Origin: Trachelipus rathkii
Lineage: Eukaryota; Arthropoda; Malacostraca; Isopoda; Trachelipodidae
Direction of reading: 5' to 3'
Assembly (NCBI GenBank): GCA_015478945.1
Contig: JABUQX010027774.1
Span: 1 to 64,000 of the forward strand
Length of the DNA: 64,000 nucleotides
Shown here one piece after another: positions 9,483 to 19,902 of this stretch. How positions within the stretch are numbered: position 1 is the stretch's first letter; every line of letters starts with the position of its first letter. The notes under the pieces were generated by a model. It was given only the letters and a program-made list of their open reading frames with translations. It was not told the DNA's origin and did no database searches. The translations under genes and the position numbers were made by a program.

Positions 9483-9627
9483 GTTGATGTCTGTTCGCTC
9501 TGCGAGACAAGACTGCCACAGTGGCCTTCCTCTCCCCAATCATTTTGGTCACAGAGAAGCCACTCAGGCACTCAAGTCTCGCAGAGATCTCCCCCACCGC
9601 CGTAAAGGTCAACAATCTCCGGGGGAG
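9483..9627 (-). other. Copy C GC-rich 5' leader, possible HDV-like ribozyme fold
   Basis: The element's first seven bases, CTCCCCC (9627-9621), are complementary to GGGGGAG (9595-9589). GTTG (9613-9610) can pair with CAAC (9486-9483), and ACC/GGT can form a 3-bp stem with an 8-nt loop directly before GGGGGAG. An 11-bp stem, CTCTGCGAGAC (9586-9576) with GTCTCGCAGAG (9508-9498), is followed by CGAAC. The order P1-P2-P3-P1'-P4-P2' is that of HDV-like ribozymes, which process the 5' end of R2 RNA. Against this, the J1/2 joint would be 7 nt, P1.1 is not clear, and an alternative local hairpin (AATCTCC/GGAGATT) competes. Confidence 0.35.
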
Positions 9628-9690
9628 ATTTTGATGCGTAAGGATGTGCCTTTTTAAGCTTCCTTTCCAATTACACACTCAGAACATTTA
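9628..9690 (-). repeat. Single zinc-finger unit between copies C and D, 10-bp deletion
   Basis: One repeat unit survives between two insertions. It starts KLFKCSEC at the copy D 3' junction and ends HILTHQN at the copy C 5' junction, but about 10 bp covering the DYE codons are missing, which shifts the frame in the middle of the finger. Confidence 0.8.
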
Positions 9691-9861
9691 AATAATTTCT
9701 GATCACCTTCATGATCGTATCCTTAACCATAATGTTAGGTAATTTTTTTTTAATTAGCAGTCATACTTTTCTTCACTACTCCCGTTGCTCCAATAACTAT
9801 CGCTATATTTTCGACATCCTCCATCCCTCACATTCTTCTTATATCATATTTCAGTCTTAAA
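9691..9861 (-). mobile_element. R2-type retrotransposon, copy D (171-bp 3' fragment)
   Basis: This very short insertion keeps only the last part of the endonuclease (LRLKYDIRRM, then IAIVIGATGVVKKSM) and the 3' UTR. The protein fragment matches the C-terminus of copy B (YQRLKYELRRLW, IVPVIVGASGTIKKSL). The 3' UTR retains TTATGGTTAAGG, the 5' arm of the hairpin seen in copies B and C, but the 3' arm is degraded. The 3' end abuts AAATTATTTAAATGT of the next finger, the same place as in the other copies. The 5' end joins the finger 15 bp short of the usual position. Confidence 0.8.
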
Positions 9862-10293
9862 TCATGTGTTATTTTAAGTTTCCTTTATAATTACACTCAT
9901 AGTCACACTCAGAACATTTAAATAATTTTACATTTTGATGCGTAAGCATATGCGTTTTTAAGTTTCCTTTCTGATTTACACCTCATAAGTCACACTTAAA
10001 TCATTTACGTATTGTATAATAGTTATCATGTTAAGCATGTGTAATCATTAAGCTCTTTCTCGTTGACACTCATAGTGACCACTCAGAACTTTAAATAGTT
10101 CAATATTGCTGTGAAATAGCAGATGAGATCTTAAAAGTGATTTATGATTACTTTCATAATTGCAATTGGCACATTTAAACTTTCTTTTATGAATATCCAG
10201 ATGACTTTTCAACTCATTACTTTTAAAATTTAAATTACAATATTTGCAGCAGAGGTCTTGACAATTATTTTTGTCAATTCTTTTTTCACACAT
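9862..10293 (-). pseudogene. C2H2 zinc-finger gene, 5' end (host gene interrupted by copies A-D)
   Basis: The minus-strand ORF begins at ATG 10,293 (MCEKRIDKNNCQDLCCKYC). Two non-repetitive fingers follow: CKYCNLNFKSNELKSHLDIH, joined by KRKFK to CANCNYESNHKSLLRSHLLFH. After the linker SNIELFK the sequence enters the 84-bp repeated finger type, with units 3 and 4 carrying single-base indels and unit 5 cut short by copy D. With the segments at 9628-9690, 4246-4924 and 2226-2395 at least 16 finger units are visible. I infer one poly-zinc-finger gene, a nuclear DNA-binding protein, split by retrotransposons. It may instead be a relic array whose intact paralogues lie elsewhere. No promoter was recognised upstream. 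Confidence 0.75.
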
Positions 10294-11641
10294 TAAGGAC
10301 GTTGAAGGTTCTTTTGAAAGTCTGTTTCACTTTGTAACCTTTTTTCAGAAAACACCTTGACCAGTCATCGATAACGAGGTCTGTTTCGAACACAGTAAAA
10401 ATACAATTATTTGAATGTAAAGAAAAATTCCGATAATTTCACACAAACCTTATTAAAACATTTCCCAACATCTGAACATCAAAATTTATGAGTGCAAGAA
10501 CAATTAAAAATTGATATCAGTATTTATTCACTTAATTTATATTTAGATTGAGGACAAAATTTTAAATGAAAAATTACAAAAGCAAATGAAAGGTACACTT
10601 TAAGGCTTGTAACCCTTTGTTCACCTTTGGAAGGGTGGAAATAGTAAGGGTAGACTAAGGTTCAACAAGTAACGAGGAATTTGGGGTATATGGAGTCCGA
10701 CGACAGGATGGAAATCTATAAACGGTTTGTAACGGGATATCTTTTCTGCTCGAGATTCTTAAATGGAACTTTAAAAATCTTCGTTTTCTGTTTCTAAAGA
10801 ATAAAATTAATGCCTTTGGATGTGGTTTCTCATTTCATCAGGAAATGGAAATAAGGAATGTTTCCGGAGACGTTAGAATGATCATGACTTTGATTCCGGA
10901 CTAGTAGCTTGAAATGAGAAGGGTCAGGGACCATTTCTCATTAAGTGACTTGGGAGGGGGAGGGTCTTCAACTCTTCAAAGCTTTTTTTCCAATGTGCAT
11001 CGCTAAGAATAATATGGGTTCTTTGCTCAGCTCACAGAGCTTTGGAGGTGGTGGATCGCAATAGAGAACATATAGGGAATATGTCTGGCATTCTCCGGAG
11101 GAAGCAGAAGCATTTTCGGAGTAAACAATGAGAACGACTAACTATGACAGAGGGGCACCTTTCGGATTGCTCGGCGAACCGTTTGGGCACCTGGGTGTAA
11201 AGGTAAAGGGCATACCAGGCGACGAACCGCTGATGGGTTTATTAACAGAGGACTTTAGTGTTGTGTAGAAAGAAATTATAAAAGCGGAAACACCTGCTGG
11301 TCTAGAAGTAGGGACCAAGGTGGGGTATCAGGCTGGGAAACATCGAAATTTAATTATCACATTATTGGCTGTTGTGATCTCAGCCCTTTGATTTAATAAC
11401 GGTTTTTTCTATCTTTCAATGAGTCAGTATTTTCATATAAATTAAACCATTTCAGACTTCCTCTCCAATATATAAGTATTATAAAATAAAACAAATAAAC
11501 CTAAAAGTAATAAGTATGGTCTGGAAGGGCGTATATTTCATAAGGAAGGGTAGTCCTTCTTTCCACCACAACAGGTCACAGGGCCCGTATAGACTCACAT
11601 TAACTTCCTGGACCCCACCGCGTAGGATAGGCTGTGTATGG
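10294..11641. other. No recognised gene between the zinc-finger gene and the DNA transposon
   Basis: This stretch has mixed composition without repeats or convincing coding frames. A moderately GC-rich part (about 11,030-11,340) has short plus-strand open stretches that I do not recognise. The region should include any promoter of the zinc-finger gene, but no core element stands out. Confidence 0.5.
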
Positions 11642-12160
11642 GTCATTCCATGACAGATCACCAAAAATAAATTTAACCACTACATCTCAGATTTTGCTGA
11701 TTTTTGATGTTTGGGGTTATCTTATAGCCAAAACCCACTGGTGCAAATCTTAGGCTCCTACGACTAATAGTTTTTGAGTTATAGGGGGTAAAGTTTTTTT
11801 TTGGGAAAAAAAAAAAACATTTAAAAAAATGCAATTATCTGCCTCAAGATATGTTTAAAATATAACATGTTATATATGGTTGAAATCAGGAAAGAATAAA
11901 GAATTTAAATATATAATTATAATCGAAATTCCTGTAAATATTAATATAAAAAAGTTATTAACGTTTAAAAAATATTTTCCCCCCTACCCCACTAGGATTT
12001 TAAAACCGACCAAAATTTTTTTTTCTTAAAATTTTGATCCATAAGCTTAAAAAAATGCAATAAAAACAATGGGTATAGACCATTTATTATGCTTAACAGT
12101 CAATACAAATGATCTAGTAAAGCAATTTTTTTTTTAGGGAAAATTTTTACAAAATTTCAA
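11642..12160 (+). repeat. Left terminal inverted repeat
   Basis: About 0.5 kb, complementary to 16,160-16,666 over its full length with scattered mismatches and length differences in A/T runs. The outermost part, GTCATTCCATGAC, is itself palindromic. Such ends are bound by the transposase. Confidence 0.85.
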
Positions 12161-12581
12161 TTAAAATGTGAAGGATTTTGCTATATACCTAAATTTCAAC
12201 CTTGAAAATATTATCCATTTAAAATGAAAGATAATAAAGTTAAATTTTACAAAATAATTAATAATATTGATTGTGTATTACTTGAAACAATATAAAAATT
12301 TATAAAAACTCATTTTAAAATACATACAGTAAAAATGAAAATTGCCCAAAAATAACCAATGTAGACTGTTAGACATTGATTTAAAATATTAACTCAATCT
12401 GAAGGTGTACATAAATTACTGTAACAAGGTAAATAATACCTTTGTTCATTTCATAATTCTTATTTCTTCTGTTTTAAAGCAATATTGGATCCTTTGAGTT
12501 CCTGATTTTAAGGATGGATTTCCCAATATTTTCAAGATATTCTTTTTTTGTCCAGATGGCAGGAGTCTTCTATTTTAGGAT

Positions 12582-14323
12582 CTAGTAATAATATTTATTA
12601 TATCCTCTCGGATACAAAAATGTAACTTTAAAATCATCAAACTCTTCATCGTAAGAGCTGATGAATGCCACCCAAACTTTGTCATCATATTTACAAATGA
12701 CATAGTCTCCGCATTTTGGGGTAAGCAAATCTTGAACCTTATCTTTTTTTGAATTCTTTAGTATGATTCTTTCCTCTCCTTCATCAGCATCTGACGTTTC
12801 ATAGATTTTAACTCTACCATTGCTGACTGGGATTATTTTATGCAATTTTTGGGTTCCAGGAATTGATAGAGCATTTTGGAATCTGGTTGCCAAAAATTTT
12901 TCTTTCTCTATTTCTTCACTAGAAGTATAAAAAAAAAAAATTTTTTTTTGCAAAATTTAGTTTGCAAAATGTTTTTATGTGAAATAAATAATTCTAATAT
13001 CTGATTTTGAAAGGGTCTTTGTAGGCTAGCTTTAGCGGTCATCCTTTTCACCACTCCTCCAATTCCATCACAAGCACTTTTTCCATGTGAAGTGGCAAAA
13101 AAGGGCCACTCACAGTCTACATCAAAATCCATCTTGTGATAATATAAATTTAAGAAATTATATCTGTTTTTATATTGTCCAGCGCAACCATCACTGAAGT
13201 AATAAATTTTGCTTAGTTCTGGTATAAAGCACTTAATTTCACGCACTGGAGTAGATATAAAAGTGTACACCATAGATGTACTATGCTTTGTGTTTGGGGA
13301 TAAAAAACAAACTTTTATGGGTAATTTCCTTATCATCTGATTTCCTGTAAACTACAAATGAGTGTACAGTACATTGGGAATTTTCCCAATGAAAACCTTG
13401 GGCTTCATCCTGTATAATAAAAGAAAAATTCTCTGAAAAATCCAACAATATTATTATTTCATTTACGAGAACATTGCTTTTTAGATTTTGAAGAAAAAAT
13501 CCATGAGATTTTGAAATATAGTGGTGTCTTGTTAATTTATATACTCTTTCACTCAGTGAAGTACTAAAATTTTGGAAGTTTTCTGTTTTTTCCAACAAAG
13601 TGCATTTGTCCACTATCACCCACTGTTTATATTTAACTTCTACATCTACTAAGTGCTCTATAGTTTCAATGAATTTCTTCACACCAATTTCTCCAGGACA
13701 TTCCTTGCACAAATGCATCATACATTTTCTGTTTTCTAAGCTGCACACACATTTTTCCATGAGCTGCTTATAGGTTATATTACGACTTCCTAGAGCCGAT
13801 ATTTGCAGTTTGACATTCTGGTGATATGTACATACACAAACAGAATGGGTGCCAGATGTTCCAGCTAAGAGACAAAACTTTGGCCTTAAACCAGCAAAGG
13901 ATGAAAATCCGATTTTGGGGGATAAGGGATCCTCTTTATAGGCTACATAACACTCTTTTAAGTTCCTAAGAATAAGCCTCTTTTGAACCAGCTCCTTTTT
14001 ACCAGTATTTATATTCCCAACACTTAAGCAGTCTTTCTTTCCAGGACAAACCCTACTTATGTCATCTTTTTAAAAAAAAGTTTCTTACGTACTCTTTTGC
14101 TTCATTTGCAAGAACCTTTCCTTTTGAAGTGGTTGGGATTTCAGGAATGATGCCAAATTCTTTCTTAAGTTTTCGACTCTTCTTTACCATGTAGTCAGTC
14201 GTTTGAAATATTTCCTTCGTTTTTCTATGGGAGTATGGAGATATGCTTAATATTTGCAATTTTCGGTCATAAGAGTCAGTTTCAGTGAAAGCTTTGACTA
14301 GCTCCTTCATAAGATCTTCGAAT
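12582..14323 (-). pseudogene. Transposase exon 3 (catalytic part, frameshifted)
   Basis: The acceptor CTTTTTCCAG precedes 14,323. In order the exon encodes a basic region (SISPYSHRKTKEIF), a frameshift at an A run near 14,070, then VCPGKKDCLS and LRPKFCLLAGTSGTHSVCVC. A cysteine cluster follows (CVCSLENRKCMMHLCKECPG), then IIQDEAQGFHWENSQCTVHS. A second frameshift near 13,300 is followed by KIYYFSDGCAGQYKNRYNF and FFATSHGKSACDGIGGVVKR. A third frameshift at an A/T run (12,936-12,950) precedes the C-terminal part. Asp in QDEAQ and SDG are candidate catalytic residues of an RNase-H fold. The cysteine cluster likely binds zinc. The gene is inactive as written. Confidence 0.75.
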
Positions 14324-15060
14324 CTGGAAAAAGGATATTTTGCATTGATCTATAGGTTTTGAAAGAAAGTAAACTTACAGTTTGCAAAAGTAGAAGTATA
14401 AATTTACTTGACTCCATTGTATTTAATCTATGATTTTTATTTTTTAATATTATATTATGTAGTATTCATGATCCTTTTCATGGTCTTTGTTTCTCTCATC
14501 ATTTTTTGATTATTTATTGATATTCATCGTTTTAATTTATAATAAAAAAAAATTCTATAGACCTGTACTGTTTTTAATATATATACTAAATTTGAAAATT
14601 TCAATAAAACAATATATCTACATTTGCTGGTATAGTAAAATATCTGATAATTTATAAAGATTCCATTCGAATTTTAGAACATAAACCTAACCCATCACTA
14701 TTTAACTGGATGTGCATATGTATACACGGCTAAAATTTAGGATACTTATTTCAAGACAATATTGTCTTGAAATAAATAACCTAAAAATTAGGGATATGCT
14801 TCAGCCCTCAAAAAATTAATATAAAATATACTCTTCAACTTTTCTGCATGCTAGGATTATGAGCAATTAATGATATCTAAGAATATTTAAGGAAATTATT
14901 ATATTTTAAAGTAAAAATAATTAGATGAAAATGACAATCGAAATTTATTTGGAAATTAAAGTAGGCATTGGAAATAAAGTGCAATTTAGAAATCCTTTTT
15001 TAACAGTATTTTGTTAATTTTTTCGGAATATTTTTTTCAAATTGTGTCGTTTATACTTAC

Positions 15061-15208
15061 TTTTTCAATTCAGGTTCTTTTTTTTCTTCTTTTGAAGGAC
15101 TTGGAATTTTTTGATTAAATGTCTCTTCCAGCTTCCTCTTAAGAGATGTTCTTGCTTTTTCTACAGTTTCTAAAACCTTTTTGCCTTTGGAAGTTGAAGG
15201 CACAGAAT
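15061..15208 (-). pseudogene. Transposase exon 2
   Basis: A 148-bp exon has acceptor TTTGTTTAAG before 15,208 and donor GTAAGT after 15,061. It encodes a highly charged stretch (VETLEKARTSLKRK-like; Lys/Glu-rich) predicted to be helical. The phase joins exon 1 (C|AT) and exon 3 (AA|A) without a stop, which supports the splice model. Confidence 0.65.
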
Positions 15209-15367
15209 CTTAAACAAATAATAGAATAAATTATATAGCCAACATAGTCTAGGTGGCTAATAATTCTAAACATGGGTAGGTAGGTAACTATGTAGTAAAC
15301 ACATTATTACATATAGACTTTGCAAGTTATTTCAATATACCTTTGCATAAATAAATGAAATACTTAC

Positions 15368-15672
15368 GACTTTTCATTGGAGATACACCAAAGTCTTTCA
15401 AAACTGAGCCTATATCCACTTTTTGGACTTCATCATCACAATAGCTTCCAGCCATTGGGGATCTATCTGATGAAGAGGTGCTTTTGGAGGAACTGGTTTC
15501 ATTTTCGAATAAAATAGCTGGATTTTTCGACAGTTGCAGCACAAATAGGTAGGGTACCCTTTTCTAAAATGTCTTTGCAGGTAATAAACAATTGGTCACT
15601 AATTGGCCTTACTTCTTTAAAGATAAGTTTTCCATGTTTCTGAAGAGGATCTTCGCAATGTTCTTTAGGCAT
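15368..15672 (-). pseudogene. Transposase exon 1
   Basis: The frame starts at ATG 15,672 (MPKEHCEDPLQKHGKLIF), runs to about 15,530, then needs a one-base shift to continue as SKNPAILFENETSSSKSTSS and end in SPMKSR. The exon ends at a consensus donor: GTAAGT on the minus strand at 15,367-15,362. The Ser-rich C-terminal part looks like a flexible linker. The start is chosen because the segment is open from it and begins with a Cys/His-containing stretch, but another upstream exon cannot be excluded. Confidence 0.6.
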
Positions 15673-16159
15673 TTTTATTCTAAATATTTTAAAAATAATT
15701 TATAGCTAATATCTGAAAAAAAAAAACATTTAAGATAGGTGTAAGTAGGTATCAGATAGTGTGGAATGTGCAAACTAAATATCTTTAATAAATATGACTG
15801 TATCTAGGTAAATTACAGTAATAAATTAAAATCTTTGTACAGCCATTAGCAATACTAGGCTTAACTCCATTGACTTATGTATTTAATTCATATTATTATG
15901 ATTTAAATACCTACTAGACATTGAAGTTACTTCTGCAACTCCTTGCTTTAAAATAAAACTGATGACAATCAATAACATTGTAATTTTAGCAAAATGACCT
16001 CGGTGGGACATTGGTTCTATATTTCTAAGGTACCATCATTTAATCTTAACTTTAGCAACTAGGTACCCAATAAAGCAATAAAAAGTGAGTGTATTCCCAT
16101 ATTCATGTGCATAAGACTAAGATAATAACTTAATGGATACATTTAAAAAAAAACAAATT

Positions 16160-16666
16160 TGTATTAAATTTGTAAAATTTTCCTTAAAAAATTGCTTTAC
16201 TGGATCATTTGTATTGACTGTTAAGCATAATAAATGGTCTATACCCATTGTTTTTATTGCATTTTTTAAGGCTTATAGGTTAAAAATTTAAAAAAAAAAA
16301 TTTTTTTGATCGGTTTCAAAATCCTAGTGAGGGTTGGGAGGGAAAATATTTTTTAAACGTTAATAACTTTATATTAATATTTATAAGAATTTTGATTATA
16401 TATTTAAATTCCTTATTCTTTCCTGATTCCAACCATATATAACATGTTATATTTTAAACATATCTTGAGGAAGATAAATGCATTTTTTTTAAATGGAGGT
16501 TTTTGTCTCCCCAAAACTTTACCCCCTATAACTCAAAAACTATTAATCGTAGAAGCCAAAGATTTGCACCAGTGGGTTTTGGCTATAAGATAACCCCATA
16601 CACCAAAAATCATCAAAATCTGAGATGTAGTGGTTAAAGGCCTGTGGTGATCTGTCATGGAATGAC
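16160..16666 (-). repeat. Right terminal inverted repeat
   Basis: Inverted partner of 11,642-12,160. Shared landmarks include TCTGAGATGTAGTGGTTAA, ATAACATGTTATAT and AATAAATGGTCTATACCCA in the corresponding orientation. Confidence 0.85.
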
Positions 16667-17158
16667 ACTATAGGAGGGAAAACGGTGAGAAACAGTGAAA
16701 ATAGTGAGAAATTGAGACAACACAATGAAACGAAAGTAAGAAAGGATAATGAGGATTAAGTGAGAGAGAGGCACTGGGCATTGATTATGAGGACATGAAA
16801 AGAAAAATGGTGATGACAGAGAGACTGAAATACTTAGTTAAACCATGGTAGTTTTCACTAGAGAGAAATCTACAGCAAACTCTTTTAAATGTAGCAGTAG
16901 GAATATTTTAAAACTATGTAAGAACCAAAGAAATGGTTTTAACAGTGGTATTTGGGTGGTATGGCATTGCAGTCACGATCAGAAACAAAACACTTTCATA
17001 TTTAGACATAAAAAGAAATCCAGGGTATTATATATATGTATTTAAGGATATACGCAAGGTTATGAAAAGTGTAGAATGGAGAGAAAATTTAGGAAGGGAG
17101 ATTGGATACGGACTTTAAAATCTATACTTGGCAATTAATGAGATAAATTAGGTTGAGA
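16667..17158 (+). other. Purine-rich flank without recognised gene
   Basis: The sequence right of the transposon is A/G-rich (many GAGAAA and GAGAG words). Short overlapping plus-strand frames (16,845-17,118) resemble no family I know. Confidence 0.4.
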
Positions 17159-17262
<104 letters not shown>

Positions 17263-17377
17263 CTTTGGACGAAAATGTATGAATCATATGGGCACATGGA
17301 ATGTCAGAGGATTATAATTATCCTATAATTATTAAGGTGCTTATTTTTTTTTTAAATTCTTAATTATTATATTATTA

Positions 17378-18680
<1,303 letters not shown>

Positions 18681-18736
18681 AATTTTTTCCTCATTAGCTA
18701 ATTTTATGTTTATTATTTGTTTTGTGAATATTTTGC

Positions 18737-18746
18737 ATATATATAT

Positions 18747-18808
<62 letters not shown>

Positions 18809-18812
18809 ATAT
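18737..18812. repeat. (AT)n microsatellite
   Basis: Dinucleotide AT array with a few ATT interruptions, immediately upstream of the composite repeat copy 1. The second copy at 21,478 has only a short AT run at the same place. Confidence 0.95.
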
Positions 18813-19089
18813 ATATGAGAATTTTTTTTTTTTTATTTTTATATCTATATCATATATCTATATATGATACGGACATTTCTATTTTAAGGGACTATCCCGG
18901 GATCGCAACTTAAGGAACACTGAAGGCACCGTTTAGCACCTAGTGCATAATTGCTTGTTTAACCATCCTGATAGTGGAAGGCCCCAACATTGTGAAGGTT
19001 TCCTGAACTGGTGTGACCAACAGAGTGGGTCATACATCCATTGAGGTGTTCTCGTGAGACATAACTAGTGATTTTCAAGCCGGACTTTT

Positions 19090-19440
19090 GGCATTTCAGG
19101 TTGATCCACCTGCACGGAACTAGGAGGGTACTTGAGTGGTACTTCCCACCTGCATAGGAATAGGAGGGTATTTGAGTGGTACTCCCCACCTTCACGGACA
19201 TAGGAGTGTACTTGAGTGGTACTCCCCACCTGCACGGAACTAGGAGGGTACTTGAGTGGTACTCCTCACCTGCACGGAACTAGGAGGGTACTTGTGTGGT
19301 ACACCTCACCTTCACAGGAATAGGAGGGTACTTGAGTGGTACTCCCCACCTTCACTTACATAGGAGGGTACTTTAGTGGTACTCCCCACCTTCACAAGAA
19401 CTACAAGGAAGTGTGGTAGTGCTTTTACAGTTCCCGAACT
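19090..19440. repeat. 40-bp minisatellite, about 8 units
   Basis: The unit contains AGGAGGGTACTTGAGTGGTA followed by CTCCCCACC and TGCACGGAACT. The period is exactly 40 bp over 19,121-19,400. As 40 is not a multiple of 3 and the frames shift, the overlapping minus-strand ORF is not a protein repeat. GGGTAC and GTACTCC within a unit can pair as a small hairpin. Confidence 0.9.
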
Positions 19441-19636
19441 ATTAAGGTTTATATTTGAACCGAACTGGGTTTAATTGGGATTCCTTTTGTGAAGGTCACG
19501 TAAGATTTATGTTGATTAAACACTTTCTTGATTATTTTATTCCAAGGTGCTTTACTAGACATTGCTTACAGTGAATTTCAGGTTGTTTATTATTGAAAAC
19601 TATTTATTTTGCATATGCTCTTGGTTATCTTTCATG

Positions 19637-19902
19637 CAGGGATGGCATTTTTGGTGATTTTTTGATTTTTTTTAAAAAAATCAATTTGTGATTTTTTTGA
19701 TTTTTTTGATATTTTTGATTTTTTGGATTTGTAACGTCACGCGAAATATAATTTGCAAGTTACAAATTATATATCGCGTGACGTTACGATAAAAAAAAAA
19801 TAGCAAAAAATAAAAAAAAAAAAAAAAAATCACCCAAAATTTTGATTTTTTATTTTTTTTTTTTAAAAAAAATCAAAAAAATCACTAAAAATGCCATCCC
19901 TG
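19637..19902. mobile_element. hAT-type MITE, 266 bp, with 8-bp target duplication
   Basis: The element starts CAGGGATGGCATTTTT and ends with the inverted form AAAAATGCCATCCCTG. Identical 8-bp copies of CTTTCATG flank it at 19,629-19,636 and 19,903-19,910. CAGGG-type ends with 8-bp duplications are diagnostic of hAT elements. It is almost entirely palindromic; the centre has GTAACGTCACGCGA facing TCGCGTGACGTTAC. It has no coding capacity and needs a transposase in trans. The paralogous composite repeat at 22,340 lacks it. Confidence 0.93.

Larger units (their letters stand above)
4925..9627 (-). mobile_element. R2-type retrotransposon, copy C (longest copy, about 4.7 kb)
   Basis: The minus-strand element starts at 9627, immediately after the finger linker sequence CATCAAAAT, and ends in a short poly-A (T run 4925-4934) followed by the KLFKC codons of the next finger. 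It includes a GC-rich 5' leader, an N-terminal region aligning with the Myb-like part of copy A, the RT, the CCHC knuckle and the endonuclease. At about 4.7 kb it fits full-length R2-clade elements. The ORF is broken by several stops and frameshifts (near 8750, 6850, 6100, 5570 and 5240), so it is not active as written. Protein divergence from copies A and B shows that it is a separate subfamily with the same target. Confidence 0.9.
11642..16666 (-). mobile_element. 5-kb DNA transposon with ~0.5-kb terminal inverted repeats (Sola-like?)
   Basis: The two ends are long, imperfect inverted repeats starting GTCATTCCATGACAG at 11,642 and its complement ending at 16,666. Inside, on the minus strand, is a three-exon transposase. 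The flanks show no convincing target-site duplication (ATGG left, ACTA right), so the insertion is old or rearranged. The transposase contains FSDGCAGQYKN, which I associate with an RNase-H-fold DDD/E transposase family found in several animals; Sola is my best guess, but the superfamily is not certain. The TIRs contain A/T runs and both carry the block reading GGTATAGACC near their inner part. Confidence 0.8.

Noticed and set aside
18959..19201. Minus-strand ORF over the 40-bp minisatellite (and its partner at 21,558-22,043)
   Set aside because: The repeat period is not a multiple of three and frames differ between units and copies, so a protein repeat is not conserved.
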